The notes under the pieces are model-generated. The model saw only the letters and a list, made by a program, of their open reading frames with translations. It was not told the DNA's origin and made no database searches. DNA of 64,000 nucleotides from Clostridia bacterium (GTDB lineage Bacteria; Bacillota; Clostridia; Oscillospirales; Acutalibacteraceae), in NCBI GenBank assembly GCA_017549565.1, contig JAFYUI010000004.1:43082-107081 (forward strand), read 5' to 3'. A program made the position numbers and the translations under genes. Below, one piece after another: positions 1 to 8,553 of the stretch. Position 1 is the first letter of the stretch; every line of letters begins with the position of its first letter.

Positions 1-144
1 AATTGAAAAATATGCTTGTGTGATTTCTTCCATAGCAGCTTTAAGCTTTGGCTCAATATAACAACCGCCGTATTTACCGAAATAACCGTTTTGGTCGGGA
101 TAATTTTTAAAATAAGTATCAAAATTTACATTGTTAAAATTCAT
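1..144 (-). CDS. trpB: Tryptophan synthase beta chain, N-terminal fragment (runs off the window)
   Basis: The first 48 codons of a leftward gene that continues beyond position 1. The start ATG at 144 follows an AGAGGT ribosome-binding site. The peptide contains GYFGKYGG followed by a YIEPKLKAAMEE-like helix, the N-terminal signature of the TrpB beta subunit, which condenses indole with serine on PLP to make tryptophan. The PLP lysine lies outside the window. The upstream leader is a T-box with a UGG (Trp) specifier, which independently supports a tryptophan gene. TrpB is the first gene behind the leader, where trpE would be more usual. Confidence 0.85.
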   Translation of the reverse strand, partial: MNFNNVNFDTYFKNYPDQNGYFGKYGGCYIEPKLKAAMEEITQAYFSI

Positions 145-241
145 TACTAAAACCTCTTTTTTATTTTTTAAAGTGTGTTAATTAGTAATTACACCATCGT
201 TTTGTAAGTAAAAACATAATAAATCGTACCTTTCAAAAAAT

Positions 242-500
242 AAACAAAAGTCTTGCCCCATTCGGGACAAGACTTTTAAAATTAAATCCTGCGGTACCAC
301 CCGAGTTGCCGAAAATAATCGACCTCTCAAAATTGCACAAAATGCAATTTGCCTTGGTAACGGGTGCAAATCCCGTCGACTGCTACTAACATAAAATGCT
401 TTCGGTCGCCCTCATAAGTCCATTCACATAACCATCAGTTACGACATTTACACCGTCAGTCGCTCTCTATAAACGTTTGGAAATGTTACTTACTCTTAAT
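242..500 (-). promoter_or_regulatory. Tryptophan T-box leader (tRNA-Trp sensing riboswitch)
   Basis: Read leftwards, the stretch has a stem I beginning with AGAGAGCGACTGACGGTG, a specifier loop with GAA-UGG-AC (the UGG codon lies at 420-422), the conserved antiterminator sequence GGTGGTACCGC (about 291-301) and an intrinsic terminator at its 3' end. UGG pairs with the anticodon of tRNA-Trp. By T-box logic, uncharged tRNA-Trp would favour the antiterminator and allow expression of trpB. The family call is from visible conserved blocks; the full fold was not computed. Confidence 0.92.
245..278 (-). terminator. T-box intrinsic terminator
   Basis: AAAAGTCTTGTCCC and GGGGCAAGACTTTT pair with a GAAT loop and run into a U-rich tract. 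It competes with the antiterminator of the Trp T-box and lies about 100 nt before trpB. Confidence 0.9.
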
Positions 501-527
501 CATAGGTTTAATCTATAAAATCAAATA
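499..527 (-). promoter_or_regulatory. Possible promoter for the T-box/trp transcript
   Basis: A TATGAT hexamer at 499-504 sits just after the ftsZ stop codon and just before the T-box stem I. No convincing -35 box is present at the ideal distance, so this is a weak call; readthrough from ftsZ is an alternative. Confidence 0.3.
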
Positions 528-1580
528 TTAGTTGTTTTGGAAGAAGCTCATAACATCGTCATAGGTTTCATCATCATCTTTTGAATTGTTCATAAAAGAT
601 GAGAGAAGGTCTGACTTGTCGTCCTTCTTTTCATCGCCAAGACCTGTTGCAACAACAGTTACGCGGATAGTATCTTCGATGTTTTCATCAAGCTGAGCAC
701 CCCAAATGATTGTTGCATCGGGATGAGCCATTTCAGAAATGATGGTAGAAGCAAGTTCAACTTCTTCAAGACCGATATCAACAGAACCGGTGATGCTGAT
801 GATAACACCACGAGCATTTTCCATTGAGGTTTCGATAAGGGGACTTGAAATAGCAGCGCGAGCAGCTTGTTCTGCCTTGTCACGACCGGTAGCAACGCCA
901 ACACCCATATGAGCATATCCTGCATCAGCCATAATTGACTTAACGTCAGCAAAGTCAAGGTTAACAAGAGCGGTAACATTGATAAGCTCGGAAATGCTTT
1001 GAACACCTTGACGAAGAACATCATCAGCAATGTCAAATGCATTTTTGAAGGTAATCTTTTCAGCTGAAACGAACTTAAGACGTTCGTTGGGGATAACGAT
1101 TAAGCTGTCAACATATTCACGCAAAGCAGCAATACCTGCTTCTGCTTGAGTCATACGCTTTTTGCCTTCGAAAGCGAAGGGCTTGGTAACGATGCCAACA
1201 GTAAGGATGCCAAGTTCTTTAGCAATAGATGCAACAACAGGAGCAGCGCCTGTACCTGTGCCGCCACCCATACCTGCGGTGATAAAAATCATATCAGCAT
1301 CGCGGATAGCTGCAGCGATTTCATCGCGTGATTCTTCAGCAGCAGCATGGCCGTTATTGGGATTACCGCCAGCGCCCATACCTGCAGTTGTTTTGTCACC
1401 AATTTGAAGTTTTACATCTGCCTTAGATTTGATTAAAGCAGCCTTATCGGTGTTGATTGCAACAAATTCAACACCCTTAACGCCAGCGTCAACCATGCGG
1501 TTTACAGCGTTTCCGCCGCCGCCGCCAACACCAACAACTTTAATTTGTACTACGTTTTGTTCTTCTACGAATTCAAACAT
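528..1580 (-). CDS. ftsZ: Cell division protein FtsZ
   Basis: Tubulin-like GTPase that polymerises into the Z ring at midcell. The 350-residue product has an N-terminal glycine-rich [13 protein letters not shown], the GTP-binding signature [10 protein letters not shown] (about residues 104-113), and the NTDKAAL motif. The C-terminal GTPase-activating domain ends near residue 318. The remaining tail of about 30 residues is acidic and ends in [10 protein letters not shown], resembling the C-terminal peptide that docks FtsA/SepF but after an unusually short linker; Bacillus FtsZ is about 380 residues. The start follows a GGAGGAATAAAA ribosome-binding site. It is the last gene of the dcw cluster and also has its own promoter. 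No ftsA lies upstream. Confidence 0.97.
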   Translation of the reverse strand: MFEFVEEQNVVQIKVVGVGGGGGNAVNRMVDAGVKGVEFVAINTDKAALIKSKADVKLQIGDKTTAGMGAGGNPNNGHAAAEESRDEIAAAIRDADMIFITAGMGGGTGTGAAPVVASIAKELGILTVGIVTKPFAFEGKKRMTQAEAGIAALREYVDSLIVIPNERLKFVSAEKITFKNAFDIADDVLRQGVQSISELINVTALVNLDFADVKSIMADAGYAHMGVGVATGRDKAEQAARAAISSPLIETSMENARGVIISITGSVDIGLEEVELASTIISEMAHPDATIIWGAQLDENIEDTIRVTVVATGLGDEKKDDKSDLLSSFMNNSKDDDETYDDVMSFFQNN

Positions 1581-1638
1581 TTTTATTCCTCCGTCTATGT
1601 AAAATGAGCATAATTAGACTATTTTTTAAATATATTTA

Positions 1639-1667
1639 ATATTAACACATCTTTTTGCAAATTTCAA
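1639..1667 (-). promoter_or_regulatory. Sigma-A-type promoter for ftsZ
   Basis: TTGAAA (1662-1667), a 17-nt spacer and TAATAT (1639-1644) precede ftsZ in the 115-nt ftsQ-ftsZ gap, allowing ftsZ to be expressed above the rest of the cluster. Confidence 0.7.
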
Positions 1668-1695
1668 CACTTTTTATTACAATTTTGTTATTTTT

Positions 1696-2487
1696 TCATT
1701 TTGTGTAATTTTCCACAAAAGTGCCGTCGGGTTTTTGTTGATTCCACATATAAAGTCTAATAAGACCTTTCTCCCCATTTTTCATTTCATTAACCATTGT
1801 TTTGAGTTGTTTTATCTTATTTTCAATATCGTTTTGAGTGCCGAGCTCGACATCAAATCTGCCGTCAACACCAACCTTTAATGACACCGTATCAACAACA
1901 TCGACATAATCAATTTTAAGTTCATTTTCTTCTAAAAGTGAAATTAAATTGTTTAAAATTTCGGTTTGATTTGGGTCGGAAAATTCAATAGGTTTTCCAA
2001 CCTCTGCCTTAACGCCGCCCAAAATTATTTCAAATGCGGTATCGGGTTTTTCACTTGCCGTTTCAAGCACCCAACCGTTTTTGCTGACATTATAATAACT
2101 GTTGCCCTGCTTAAAGCAATAATACGGCTTTGCATCGGTCACCTTTATAACAAGCTTGTCGGGTAATTTTCTTTCATACTTAATGCTTTCAATAAAAGGC
2201 AATTTGCTTTTAATATTCAGCGTTGCACGCTTTTCGCCAAAGGTGAAAATATTATCGCCAACACTTATTCCGCTTTGCTTAATAATTTCGGTGTTTGAAT
2301 AAATTTTACTGCCTGTTGCTGTGATATTTTTAATTGGAAAAAAGATAGTAAGACAAAGTATAACCGCAGTTATAACCAAACAAATCATTAAGAAAATAAA
2401 GGTTGTTATTGCCCGTTTTTTGCGGGCTTTTCTTTGCCGCGCTTTTCTTTTTTCAAGAAATTCATCACGAATAGGTTCTTGTTTCAA
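1696..2487 (-). CDS. ftsQ: Cell division protein FtsQ/DivIB
   Basis: Bitopic divisome protein of 263 residues linking FtsL/FtsB-type proteins to septal wall synthesis. A basic cytoplasmic tail (residues 1-26, rich in Lys/Arg) is followed by a single membrane segment at about 27-51. An extracytoplasmic POTRA domain starts near IKNITATGSKIYSN, then an FtsQ beta domain. Its position between murA and ftsZ matches DivIB of Firmicutes. It starts 4 nt after the murA stop, so it is co-transcribed and probably translationally coupled. The C-terminal extension found in Bacillus DivIB is short here. Confidence 0.88.
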   Translation of the reverse strand: MKQEPIRDEFLEKRKARQRKARKKRAITTFIFLMICLVITAVILCLTIFFPIKNITATGSKIYSNTEIIKQSGISVGDNIFTFGEKRATLNIKSKLPFIESIKYERKLPDKLVIKVTDAKPYYCFKQGNSYYNVSKNGWVLETASEKPDTAFEIILGGVKAEVGKPIEFSDPNQTEILNNLISLLEENELKIDYVDVVDTVSLKVGVDGRFDVELGTQNDIENKIKQLKTMVNEMKNGEKGLIRLYMWNQQKPDGTFVENYTK

Positions 2488-2491
2488 AAAA

Positions 2492-3748
2492 TCATTCCTT
2501 AATATTTATATCTGCGCCGAGGTTTTGTAAAACCCCAACAATATCATCATAACCACGCTTTATGTGGGATATATTTTGAATTTCAGTGCTGCCGCCCGCC
2601 GCAAGACCACCGATAACAAGCGCCGCACCGCCACGAAGGTCGGGACAAACACAATTTGCACCCGAAAGGGCTTTAACCCCCTCAATAACGGCAACCTTAC
2701 CCTCGGTTTTAATTTTTGCGCCCAAACGGTTAAGCTCGTCAATATACCTAAAACGGTTTTCAAAAATATTTTCAACAAAAACTGTTGTGCCCTTTGCAAG
2801 TGAAAGCATTGAAATAATAATAGGTCCCGCATCGGTGGGAAAAGCGGGGTAAACCAAGCTTCTTATAGTAGGCACACGGCAAAGGTTTTTGGGTGCTGTT
2901 ATAGTTAAAGACTTACCTGTAACATTTATGTCACAGCCGCTTTCACGAAAGGCAGAAAGCATTGCCACCATATGTGACGGCATAACATTTAAAAGCGTAA
3001 TTTTTCCCTTTGTAACTGCGGCCGCCGCCATATAGGTTGCGGCAACAATACGGTCAGGTATTATTGTGTGGGTTGTACCGCTTAATTTATTTACACCGTG
3101 AATATAAATTGTATCCGAGCCACTGCCGTAAATTCTTGCACCCGCACTGTTTAAAAAGTCAGCCAAATCGCTGATTTCGGGTTCCTTTGCGGCATTATGA
3201 ATAACCGTTACACCCTGTGCAGTGGCGGCGGTTAATATTATATTTTCGGTAGCGCCAACGCTTGGAAAAGCAAGGTGAATTTCAGTCCCCACTATTCCCT
3301 TTGTGGCATCGCAATACAAATATCCGTGCTCTTCGGTAATATCAACACCCAGCTTTTTAAGTGAAGAAAGGTGTAAATCTATCGGTCTTGGTCCAAGCTC
3401 ACAACCACCGGGACTACTAATTACCGCTTTTTTTGTTCGGCCAACAATACCGCCCAAAAACACAACCGAGGAACGCATTTCGCGCATTAAGCTTTCGGGA
3501 ATTTCATAATTTTCAATGCCTTTACTGTCAATCACCATTGTTTTGTCGCTGTAATCGACCTTTGCACCAAAATTTCGCAGAATTTTAATGGAGGTATCAA
3601 CATCGGCTAAATCGGGACAGTTATGTATAACGCAAACCCCGTCACAAAGCACAGCCGCCGCCAAAATTGGTAAAACGCTGTTTTTAGCGCCCTGAACGGT
3701 TACCTCTCCCGTTAATCGTTTACCGCCATTTATAACAATTTTTGACAA
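2492..3748 (-). CDS. murA: UDP-N-acetylglucosamine 1-carboxyvinyltransferase MurA
   Basis: Transfers enolpyruvate from PEP to UDP-GlcNAc, the first committed step of peptidoglycan synthesis (fosfomycin target). The 418-residue product has the substrate-binding Lys22-Asn23 pair in GAKNSVLP and the catalytic cysteine in PGGC (Cys116), so it should be fosfomycin-sensitive. The initiation codon is TTG (3746-3748), 7-8 nt after a GGGGTG ribosome-binding site. Upstream is a 10-bp hairpin in the murG-murA gap. In this cluster murA occupies the slot between murG and divIB that murB has in Bacillus. Confidence 0.96.
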   Translation of the reverse strand: MSKIVINGGKRLTGEVTVQGAKNSVLPILAAAVLCDGVCVIHNCPDLADVDTSIKILRNFGAKVDYSDKTMVIDSKGIENYEIPESLMREMRSSVVFLGGIVGRTKKAVISSPGGCELGPRPIDLHLSSLKKLGVDITEEHGYLYCDATKGIVGTEIHLAFPSVGATENIILTAATAQGVTVIHNAAKEPEISDLADFLNSAGARIYGSGSDTIYIHGVNKLSGTTHTIIPDRIVAATYMAAAAVTKGKITLLNVMPSHMVAMLSAFRESGCDINVTGKSLTITAPKNLCRVPTIRSLVYPAFPTDAGPIIISMLSLAKGTTVFVENIFENRFRYIDELNRLGAKIKTEGKVAVIEGVKALSGANCVCPDLRGGAALVIGGLAAGGSTEIQNISHIKRGYDDIVGVLQNLGADINIKE

Positions 3749-3762
3749 TTAAAAGCACCCCA

Positions 3763-3795
3763 CATAGCATAAATTATTTTACAACTTATACTATG
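3763..3795 (-). other. Hairpin in the murG-murA gap
   Basis: CATAGTATAA and TTATGCTATG (10 bp with one G-U pair, 13-nt loop) pair just upstream of the murA ribosome-binding site. No immediate U-tract follows, so this is not a canonical terminator. It may be an RNA processing or translation-control element. Confidence 0.55.
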
Positions 3796-3812
3796 CGAAA
3801 ATGAAAAATCGG

Positions 3813-4925
3813 TCACGAAAAGTCGCAAATTTCGGTTAAAACATTATAAATTCTTTCATTTGCATCGATAATTGCATTTTCTTTTGCGGTTTTTTCCATT
3901 TTTAAAAGCTTTTCTTTATCTTCAATTAAGCTTAAAACTGTTTCAATAATTTTATCTTTATTAAGGTCTTTTTCCTCAATAATTTCAGCCGCGCCGACCT
4001 TTTTAAGTGTCATTGCGTTATGGAACTGATGATTTTCAGCAACATAGGGTGACGGCACCAAAATTGATGCCTTGCCGCAAGCCGCAATTTCCGAAAGGGT
4101 TATTGCCCCTGCCCTGCCTATTACCAAATCAGCCGCCGCCATACACACATCCATATCGGTTATGTATTCACGAATTTCAATTCCATCGTGAAGCTTTTCA
4201 CTTTCAAGCGACTTTATCATATTGTCATATCCAACCTTGCCTGTTGCGTGGATATGGCAGTATTTTTCTGTTTTGTTGTGCCATTTAATAAGGTCGCAAA
4301 TCGCCTCGTTTAAGTGCTTTGCACCAAGCGAGCCACCAAAGGACAAAATAAGTGGACGGTTATCAAGCCCCAAAATCTTTCGGGCTGTCTGTTTGTCCAT
4401 TCTTAAAAGCTCTTGCCTTACGGGGTTGCCTGTGATAATCGGCTTTTTGTTAAGCTTTAAATATTTTTCCGCTTCACCCATTGCAAGCATTACTCTGTCA
4501 GCATTTGGCGCCAACATTTTGGTTGTAACACCCGGGAAAGCGTTTTGCTCGTGAATGGCAGTTTTAATTTTAAGCGACTGCGCCGCCTTTAAAACGGGAC
4601 CGCTTACATATCCGCCCGTACCAATTACAAGGTCGGGTTTAATTTCCTTTAAAAGCTTTTTAGCCCTTATTGAAGAAGTCACCGCCAATTTTGCGGCGTT
4701 TAAATTATGGGCAATACCTTTAACCGATAAACGCCTTGAAAAACCCGCCACCTTTACGGGAAAAAATGCATATCCCTTTTCAGGAACGAGCTTTGCCTCT
4801 AATTTATCGGGGGTGCCGATATAATATATTTCGGTATTGGGATGCTTTGATTTAATATAGTCGGCAATGGCAAGAGCAGGGTTTATGTGACCCGCAGTAC
4901 CGCCGCCCGCAAATAAAACTTTCAT
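3813..4925 (-). CDS. murG: Lipid II synthase MurG (GlcNAc transferase)
   Basis: Adds GlcNAc from UDP-GlcNAc to lipid I on the inner membrane face to give lipid II. The 370-residue product has the N-terminal glycine-rich loop GGGTAGHINPALAIA (residues 7-21), a GTGGYVSGP loop, and the C-terminal nucleotide-sugar domain with SFGGSLGAKHLN and GRAGAITLSEIAA. Length is typical. It begins 11 nt after ftsW and is followed by a 64-nt hairpin-containing gap before murA. Confidence 0.97.
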   Translation of the reverse strand: MKVLFAGGGTAGHINPALAIADYIKSKHPNTEIYYIGTPDKLEAKLVPEKGYAFFPVKVAGFSRRLSVKGIAHNLNAAKLAVTSSIRAKKLLKEIKPDLVIGTGGYVSGPVLKAAQSLKIKTAIHEQNAFPGVTTKMLAPNADRVMLAMGEAEKYLKLNKKPIITGNPVRQELLRMDKQTARKILGLDNRPLILSFGGSLGAKHLNEAICDLIKWHNKTEKYCHIHATGKVGYDNMIKSLESEKLHDGIEIREYITDMDVCMAAADLVIGRAGAITLSEIAACGKASILVPSPYVAENHQFHNAMTLKKVGAAEIIEEKDLNKDKIIETVLSLIEDKEKLLKMEKTAKENAIIDANERIYNVLTEICDFS

Positions 4926-4936
4926 TTTTTCACCCT

Positions 4937-6076
4937 TTATGTTTTTTCAAGATTTGTACTTCGCGAAATAGACAGCACTATGCCCATTTCAGCAAGTAAT
5001 ATTAAAAGCGATGTACCGCCGTAGCTAAAGAACGGCAAGCTTATACCTGTGTTTGGCATTGTGTTTGTAACAACCCAAATATTTAAAAGTGCTTGAAGCC
5101 CAACCTGAAATGTTAAACCTATCGCCATTAAAGAGCCAAATTTGTCGTTTGCCTTCATTGCAATGGTGAATCCGCGCCAAACCAAAAGGCAAAACAGAAT
5201 AATAATAACCATTGCACCAATAAGGCCAAGCTCTTCACAAACTATTGAAAAAATAAAGTCATTGTGCGGTTCGGGCACCCATAAATGCTTTTGTCGTGAC
5301 TGACCGATGCCTCTGCCCAAAATTCCGCCCGAGCCGATTGCCAAAAGCGACTGAATTGTTTGAAAGCCCTTGCCCGATGGGTCAAGCCAAGGGTTAAGCC
5401 AATATTGCAAACGGTCAGAAGCATAGCTTACCGCGCCCGACACAATAAGTGCCGCAACACCAACAACGCCAACGCCAATACCGCCAATTATATATTTTTT
5501 CGCAAGTCCGCCAACAATAAGCAAAACAATGCCAAGGCAAAATACCAAAACGGTTGCAGAAAGGTGTGGCTCTAAAACAATTAAGGCGCAAGGTACAGCC
5601 ACAAGGCCTAATAAAAACGCCACAAAGCCGAATTTTTCCATTAGCTTATAATTTGCCGCAATAAGCGAGGAAAGCAATAAAACAACCGCAAACTTTGCAA
5701 ATTCAGACGGTTGAAAGTTAATAGGTCCAATAACAAGCCAGCGCTTAACATCCATGCCTTTAAGCATTGGCGGCATTATAAGCAAGGCAATTAAAATTGC
5801 CATAACTATAAAGTAAAAAATCCAAGCAAATTTACGGTAAATGCGATAATTTATGGTGGAAACCACAAGCATTACAATAACACCTGCAACCGCAAAAATT
5901 GCTTGTCGTGCAATAAAACGGTAGCTATTGCCGTAATTTTCATAAGAAAAGGCATAGCTTGCCGAAAACAGCATTACAAGACCTATTGTTAATAAAATCA
6001 GTACCAAAGATAAAAAGGTGATATCCATCTTTCCGTCAGTATTGAAAAAAGACTGCTTTTTTCTTGACTTTTGCAT
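4937..6076 (-). CDS. ftsW: Peptidoglycan glycosyltransferase FtsW (SEDS family)
   Basis: Polytopic SEDS glycan polymerase that works with the division transpeptidase at the septum. The frame is open from a GTG at 6085, but that codon lies inside the AGAGGTGAT ribosome-binding site. The ATG at 6076 is well spaced, giving 379 residues. About ten membrane segments are visible, plus the FtsW/RodA signature GISLPFFSYGGTSLL near the C-terminus. FtsW rather than RodA or SpoVE is chosen because of its place in the cluster; a sporulation role cannot be excluded from sequence. Confidence 0.92.
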   Translation of the reverse strand: MQKSRKKQSFFNTDGKMDITFLSLVLILLTIGLVMLFSASYAFSYENYGNSYRFIARQAIFAVAGVIVMLVVSTINYRIYRKFAWIFYFIVMAILIALLIMPPMLKGMDVKRWLVIGPINFQPSEFAKFAVVLLLSSLIAANYKLMEKFGFVAFLLGLVAVPCALIVLEPHLSATVLVFCLGIVLLIVGGLAKKYIIGGIGVGVVGVAALIVSGAVSYASDRLQYWLNPWLDPSGKGFQTIQSLLAIGSGGILGRGIGQSRQKHLWVPEPHNDFIFSIVCEELGLIGAMVIIILFCLLVWRGFTIAMKANDKFGSLMAIGLTFQVGLQALLNIWVVTNTMPNTGISLPFFSYGGTSLLILLAEMGIVLSISRSTNLEKT

Positions 6077-6110
6077 AAATATCACCTCTTAAAGTTATTT
6101 TAAAATTTAA

Positions 6111-7139
6111 TTAAAACTGAAAAATTATAGGTAGAATTGCTAATATGCAACCCACAAATGCAACGGCTGAAAATACCAAAACGATTTTATCCTCTGACCA
6201 GCCGCACTTTTCAAAATGATGATGAATTGGTGCCATTTTGAAAATACGCTTTTTGGTCTTTTTATAATACACAACCTGAATTATATCAGACAGTGCTTCG
6301 ATTAAGTAAACAATACCCGCGGGGATAAGTAAAATAGGTCTGCCGATACCAAACGAAAGGGCTACAACCATTCCGCCAAGGAACATTGAGCCGGTATCGC
6401 CCATAAATACCTTTGCGGGATGACCGTTCCAAAAAATGAAGCCAACCAAAGAACCCGCAACTGCGGCAGAAAGCACATTTGTTGTATGAAAGCCCATAAA
6501 GCCCGCAGCCATCATAAAGGCACAAGAAACAACAAGCGTTACACTTGAAGCTAAGCCGTCAATACCGTCGGTTAAATTAACCGCATTGGTAAAGCCGTAA
6601 ATAAACATTAAAGCAATAGGCCAAAACAAAAGACCAACACCACTTGTTATAGAAACATCGCCCAAAAACGGAATATAGGTGGTTTTCATACCCGCAAGGC
6701 CGAGCACTGCCAAGTAAACCGCAGAAGTAAGCAGTTGTAAAAAGGTTTTTTGACGGGCGGTAAGACCTAAATTACGCTTTTTAACAACCTTAATATAGTC
6801 GTCAAAAAAGCCGATAGCCGCCATACAAAGCGCCATAATAATACCCGCTAAAAATACTGTAAGCTTATATTTATCCTTGCAGTCTATAAAAAAGTTTTTA
6901 TTAAATATTGCAGCATAAGAAAAGCCAAGCACAAGGGCGATAATAACACCGCCGATAAACATAACACCGCCCATTGTGGGTGTGCCCTGCTTTTCCTTGT
7001 GCCAATTTGGGCCTATATCAAGAATAGTTTGACCAAATTTAAGCTTTCTTAAAAAAGGAATAACAAATAGTCCGGAAGCGGCTGTTACTGCAAAGGCAAT
7101 AAGCGCAACCAAAGGTGTGGTAAAATCCATTATTTTCAT
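6111..7139 (-). CDS. mraY: Phospho-MurNAc-pentapeptide transferase MraY
   Basis: Integral membrane enzyme that attaches phospho-MurNAc-pentapeptide to undecaprenyl phosphate, making lipid I. The product is about 342 residues with ten membrane segments. Signature elements are FFDDYIKV (Asp113-Asp114), NLTDGIDGLA, GDTGSMFLGG and the cytoplasmic IHHHFE loop. Two in-frame ATGs (7139 and 7130) follow AAAGGAG at 2 and 11 nt; neither spacing is ideal, so the N-terminus may be three residues shorter. It lies 7 nt downstream of murE. murF, which often sits between these genes, is missing. Confidence 0.96.
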   Translation of the reverse strand: MKIMDFTTPLVALIAFAVTAASGLFVIPFLRKLKFGQTILDIGPNWHKEKQGTPTMGGVMFIGGVIIALVLGFSYAAIFNKNFFIDCKDKYKLTVFLAGIIMALCMAAIGFFDDYIKVVKKRNLGLTARQKTFLQLLTSAVYLAVLGLAGMKTTYIPFLGDVSITSGVGLLFWPIALMFIYGFTNAVNLTDGIDGLASSVTLVVSCAFMMAAGFMGFHTTNVLSAAVAGSLVGFIFWNGHPAKVFMGDTGSMFLGGMVVALSFGIGRPILLIPAGIVYLIEALSDIIQVVYYKKTKKRIFKMAPIHHHFEKCGWSEDKIVLVFSAVAFVGCILAILPIIFQF

Positions 7140-7146
7140 AGCTCCT

Positions 7147-8544
7147 TTAAGACAAGCAGTTCTTTACAACCTCACGCTCGTCGAAATGTATTTTTTCTTT
7201 GCCTATAATTTGGTAGGTTTCGTGTCCCTTACCTGCTAATACTATTATATCATCTTTTTCAGCAAATGAAAGAGCGAATTTTATCGCATCAAGTCGGTTT
7301 TCAATAACCTTGTGCGATTTATACTTTGGAACACCCTTTAAAATATCCGAAATTATGCTTTTCGGGTCTTCGGTTCGGGGGTTATCGCTTGTAATAATCA
7401 GATAATCGGCATAAATCGATGCGATTTCACCCATTAAAGAGCGTTTGGTTTTATCCCTGTCACCACCGCAGCCAAAAAGAACAATTAAGCGGTTTTTTGC
7501 ACATGCTTTAAAGGTTTTCAAGATGTTTTTAAGCCCGTCAGGTGTGTGAGCATAATCAATTATAACGGTAAAATCTTTCGTGTTTTCTAAAACCTCTGCC
7601 CTGCCTTTTACACCCCGAAATTCCGCAAGTGCTTTAACAGTTATTTCTTTTTCAACGCCAAGAAAATCGGCAACCGCAATGGCGCAAAGTGAGTTTGAAA
7701 CCGTAAATTTACCCGGTATTTTTAAAGAAATATGGTTTATTTTATCGGTAAAGAGCTTATAAGAAACTCCGCTTGAAAACAAATTTATTGACTTTGCAAT
7801 ATAATCGGCTTCACTATCAGCCGAAACTGACACCTTGTTACAGTCAATTTCATCAAAAAGGCGTTTTCCGTAATCGTTATCAATGCTTACAACCGCATTA
7901 TCGCACATAGAAAAAAGCTTCTTCTTTGCAAGATAATAATTTTCCATATTTTCGTGATAATCAAGATGGTCTTGTGTAAGGTTTGTAAATACGGCTGTAT
8001 CAAACCAAAGCCCCTCTACCCTGCCAAGCGCCAACGCATGAGAAGAAACCTCAATTATTACATACTCACAATCGTTATCACGCATTAGCGAAAACAGTCG
8101 GTTAAGCTCGAATGCGTCAGGCGTGGTATTAAGGGTTTCAAATGCCTCACCGTTGATAACATTTTGAATTGTACCAATAACGCCAACCTTTTTACCGCTT
8201 TTTTCTAAAATTTCTTTTAAAAGATAGGTTATTGTGGTTTTTCCGTTTGTACCCGTAACACCGATTAGTTTTAAGCTTTTTGCGGGGTTATTAAACCAAT
8301 TTGCCGACATTTCGGCATATGCATTAACACAGTTTTTTACAACAATTTCATTTTTAAAATTCGCTTTATTTTCTAAAACCAGTGCAACCGCACCATTTTT
8401 AACGGCATCCGCCACATATTGCGGATTATTGTGGGTGTCAACAAAGACAAAGCCGTCCCTTACCTTTTTTGAATTATCGGTAATACCCACAACATCTAAC
8501 TGCCCAAGCTCAGACGAGCAGGCAATTAAAGCCCCAAGTTTCAT
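7147..8544 (-). CDS. murE: UDP-MurNAc-L-Ala-D-Glu:meso-diaminopimelate ligase MurE
   Basis: Cytoplasmic ATP-dependent ligase adding the third stem amino acid to the peptidoglycan precursor. The 465-residue protein has three Mur-ligase domains: an N-terminal UDP-binding domain, a central ATPase with TGTNGKTT (residues 97-104), and a C-terminal domain carrying DNPR (residues 387-390). DNPR marks meso-DAP specificity, as opposed to the lysine-type variants, so the cell wall is predicted to be A1-gamma type. It begins 9 nt downstream of the PBP gene. Confidence 0.95.
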   Translation of the reverse strand: MKLGALIACSSELGQLDVVGITDNSKKVRDGFVFVDTHNNPQYVADAVKNGAVALVLENKANFKNEIVVKNCVNAYAEMSANWFNNPAKSLKLIGVTGTNGKTTITYLLKEILEKSGKKVGVIGTIQNVINGEAFETLNTTPDAFELNRLFSLMRDNDCEYVIIEVSSHALALGRVEGLWFDTAVFTNLTQDHLDYHENMENYYLAKKKLFSMCDNAVVSIDNDYGKRLFDEIDCNKVSVSADSEADYIAKSINLFSSGVSYKLFTDKINHISLKIPGKFTVSNSLCAIAVADFLGVEKEITVKALAEFRGVKGRAEVLENTKDFTVIIDYAHTPDGLKNILKTFKACAKNRLIVLFGCGGDRDKTKRSLMGEIASIYADYLIITSDNPRTEDPKSIISDILKGVPKYKSHKVIENRLDAIKFALSFAEKDDIIVLAGKGHETYQIIGKEKIHFDEREVVKNCLS

Positions 8545-8553
8545 TGTTTCCTC

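Noticed and set aside
178-369. 63-codon frame on the minus strand
   Set aside because: It lies entirely inside the Trp T-box leader and has no ribosome-binding site.
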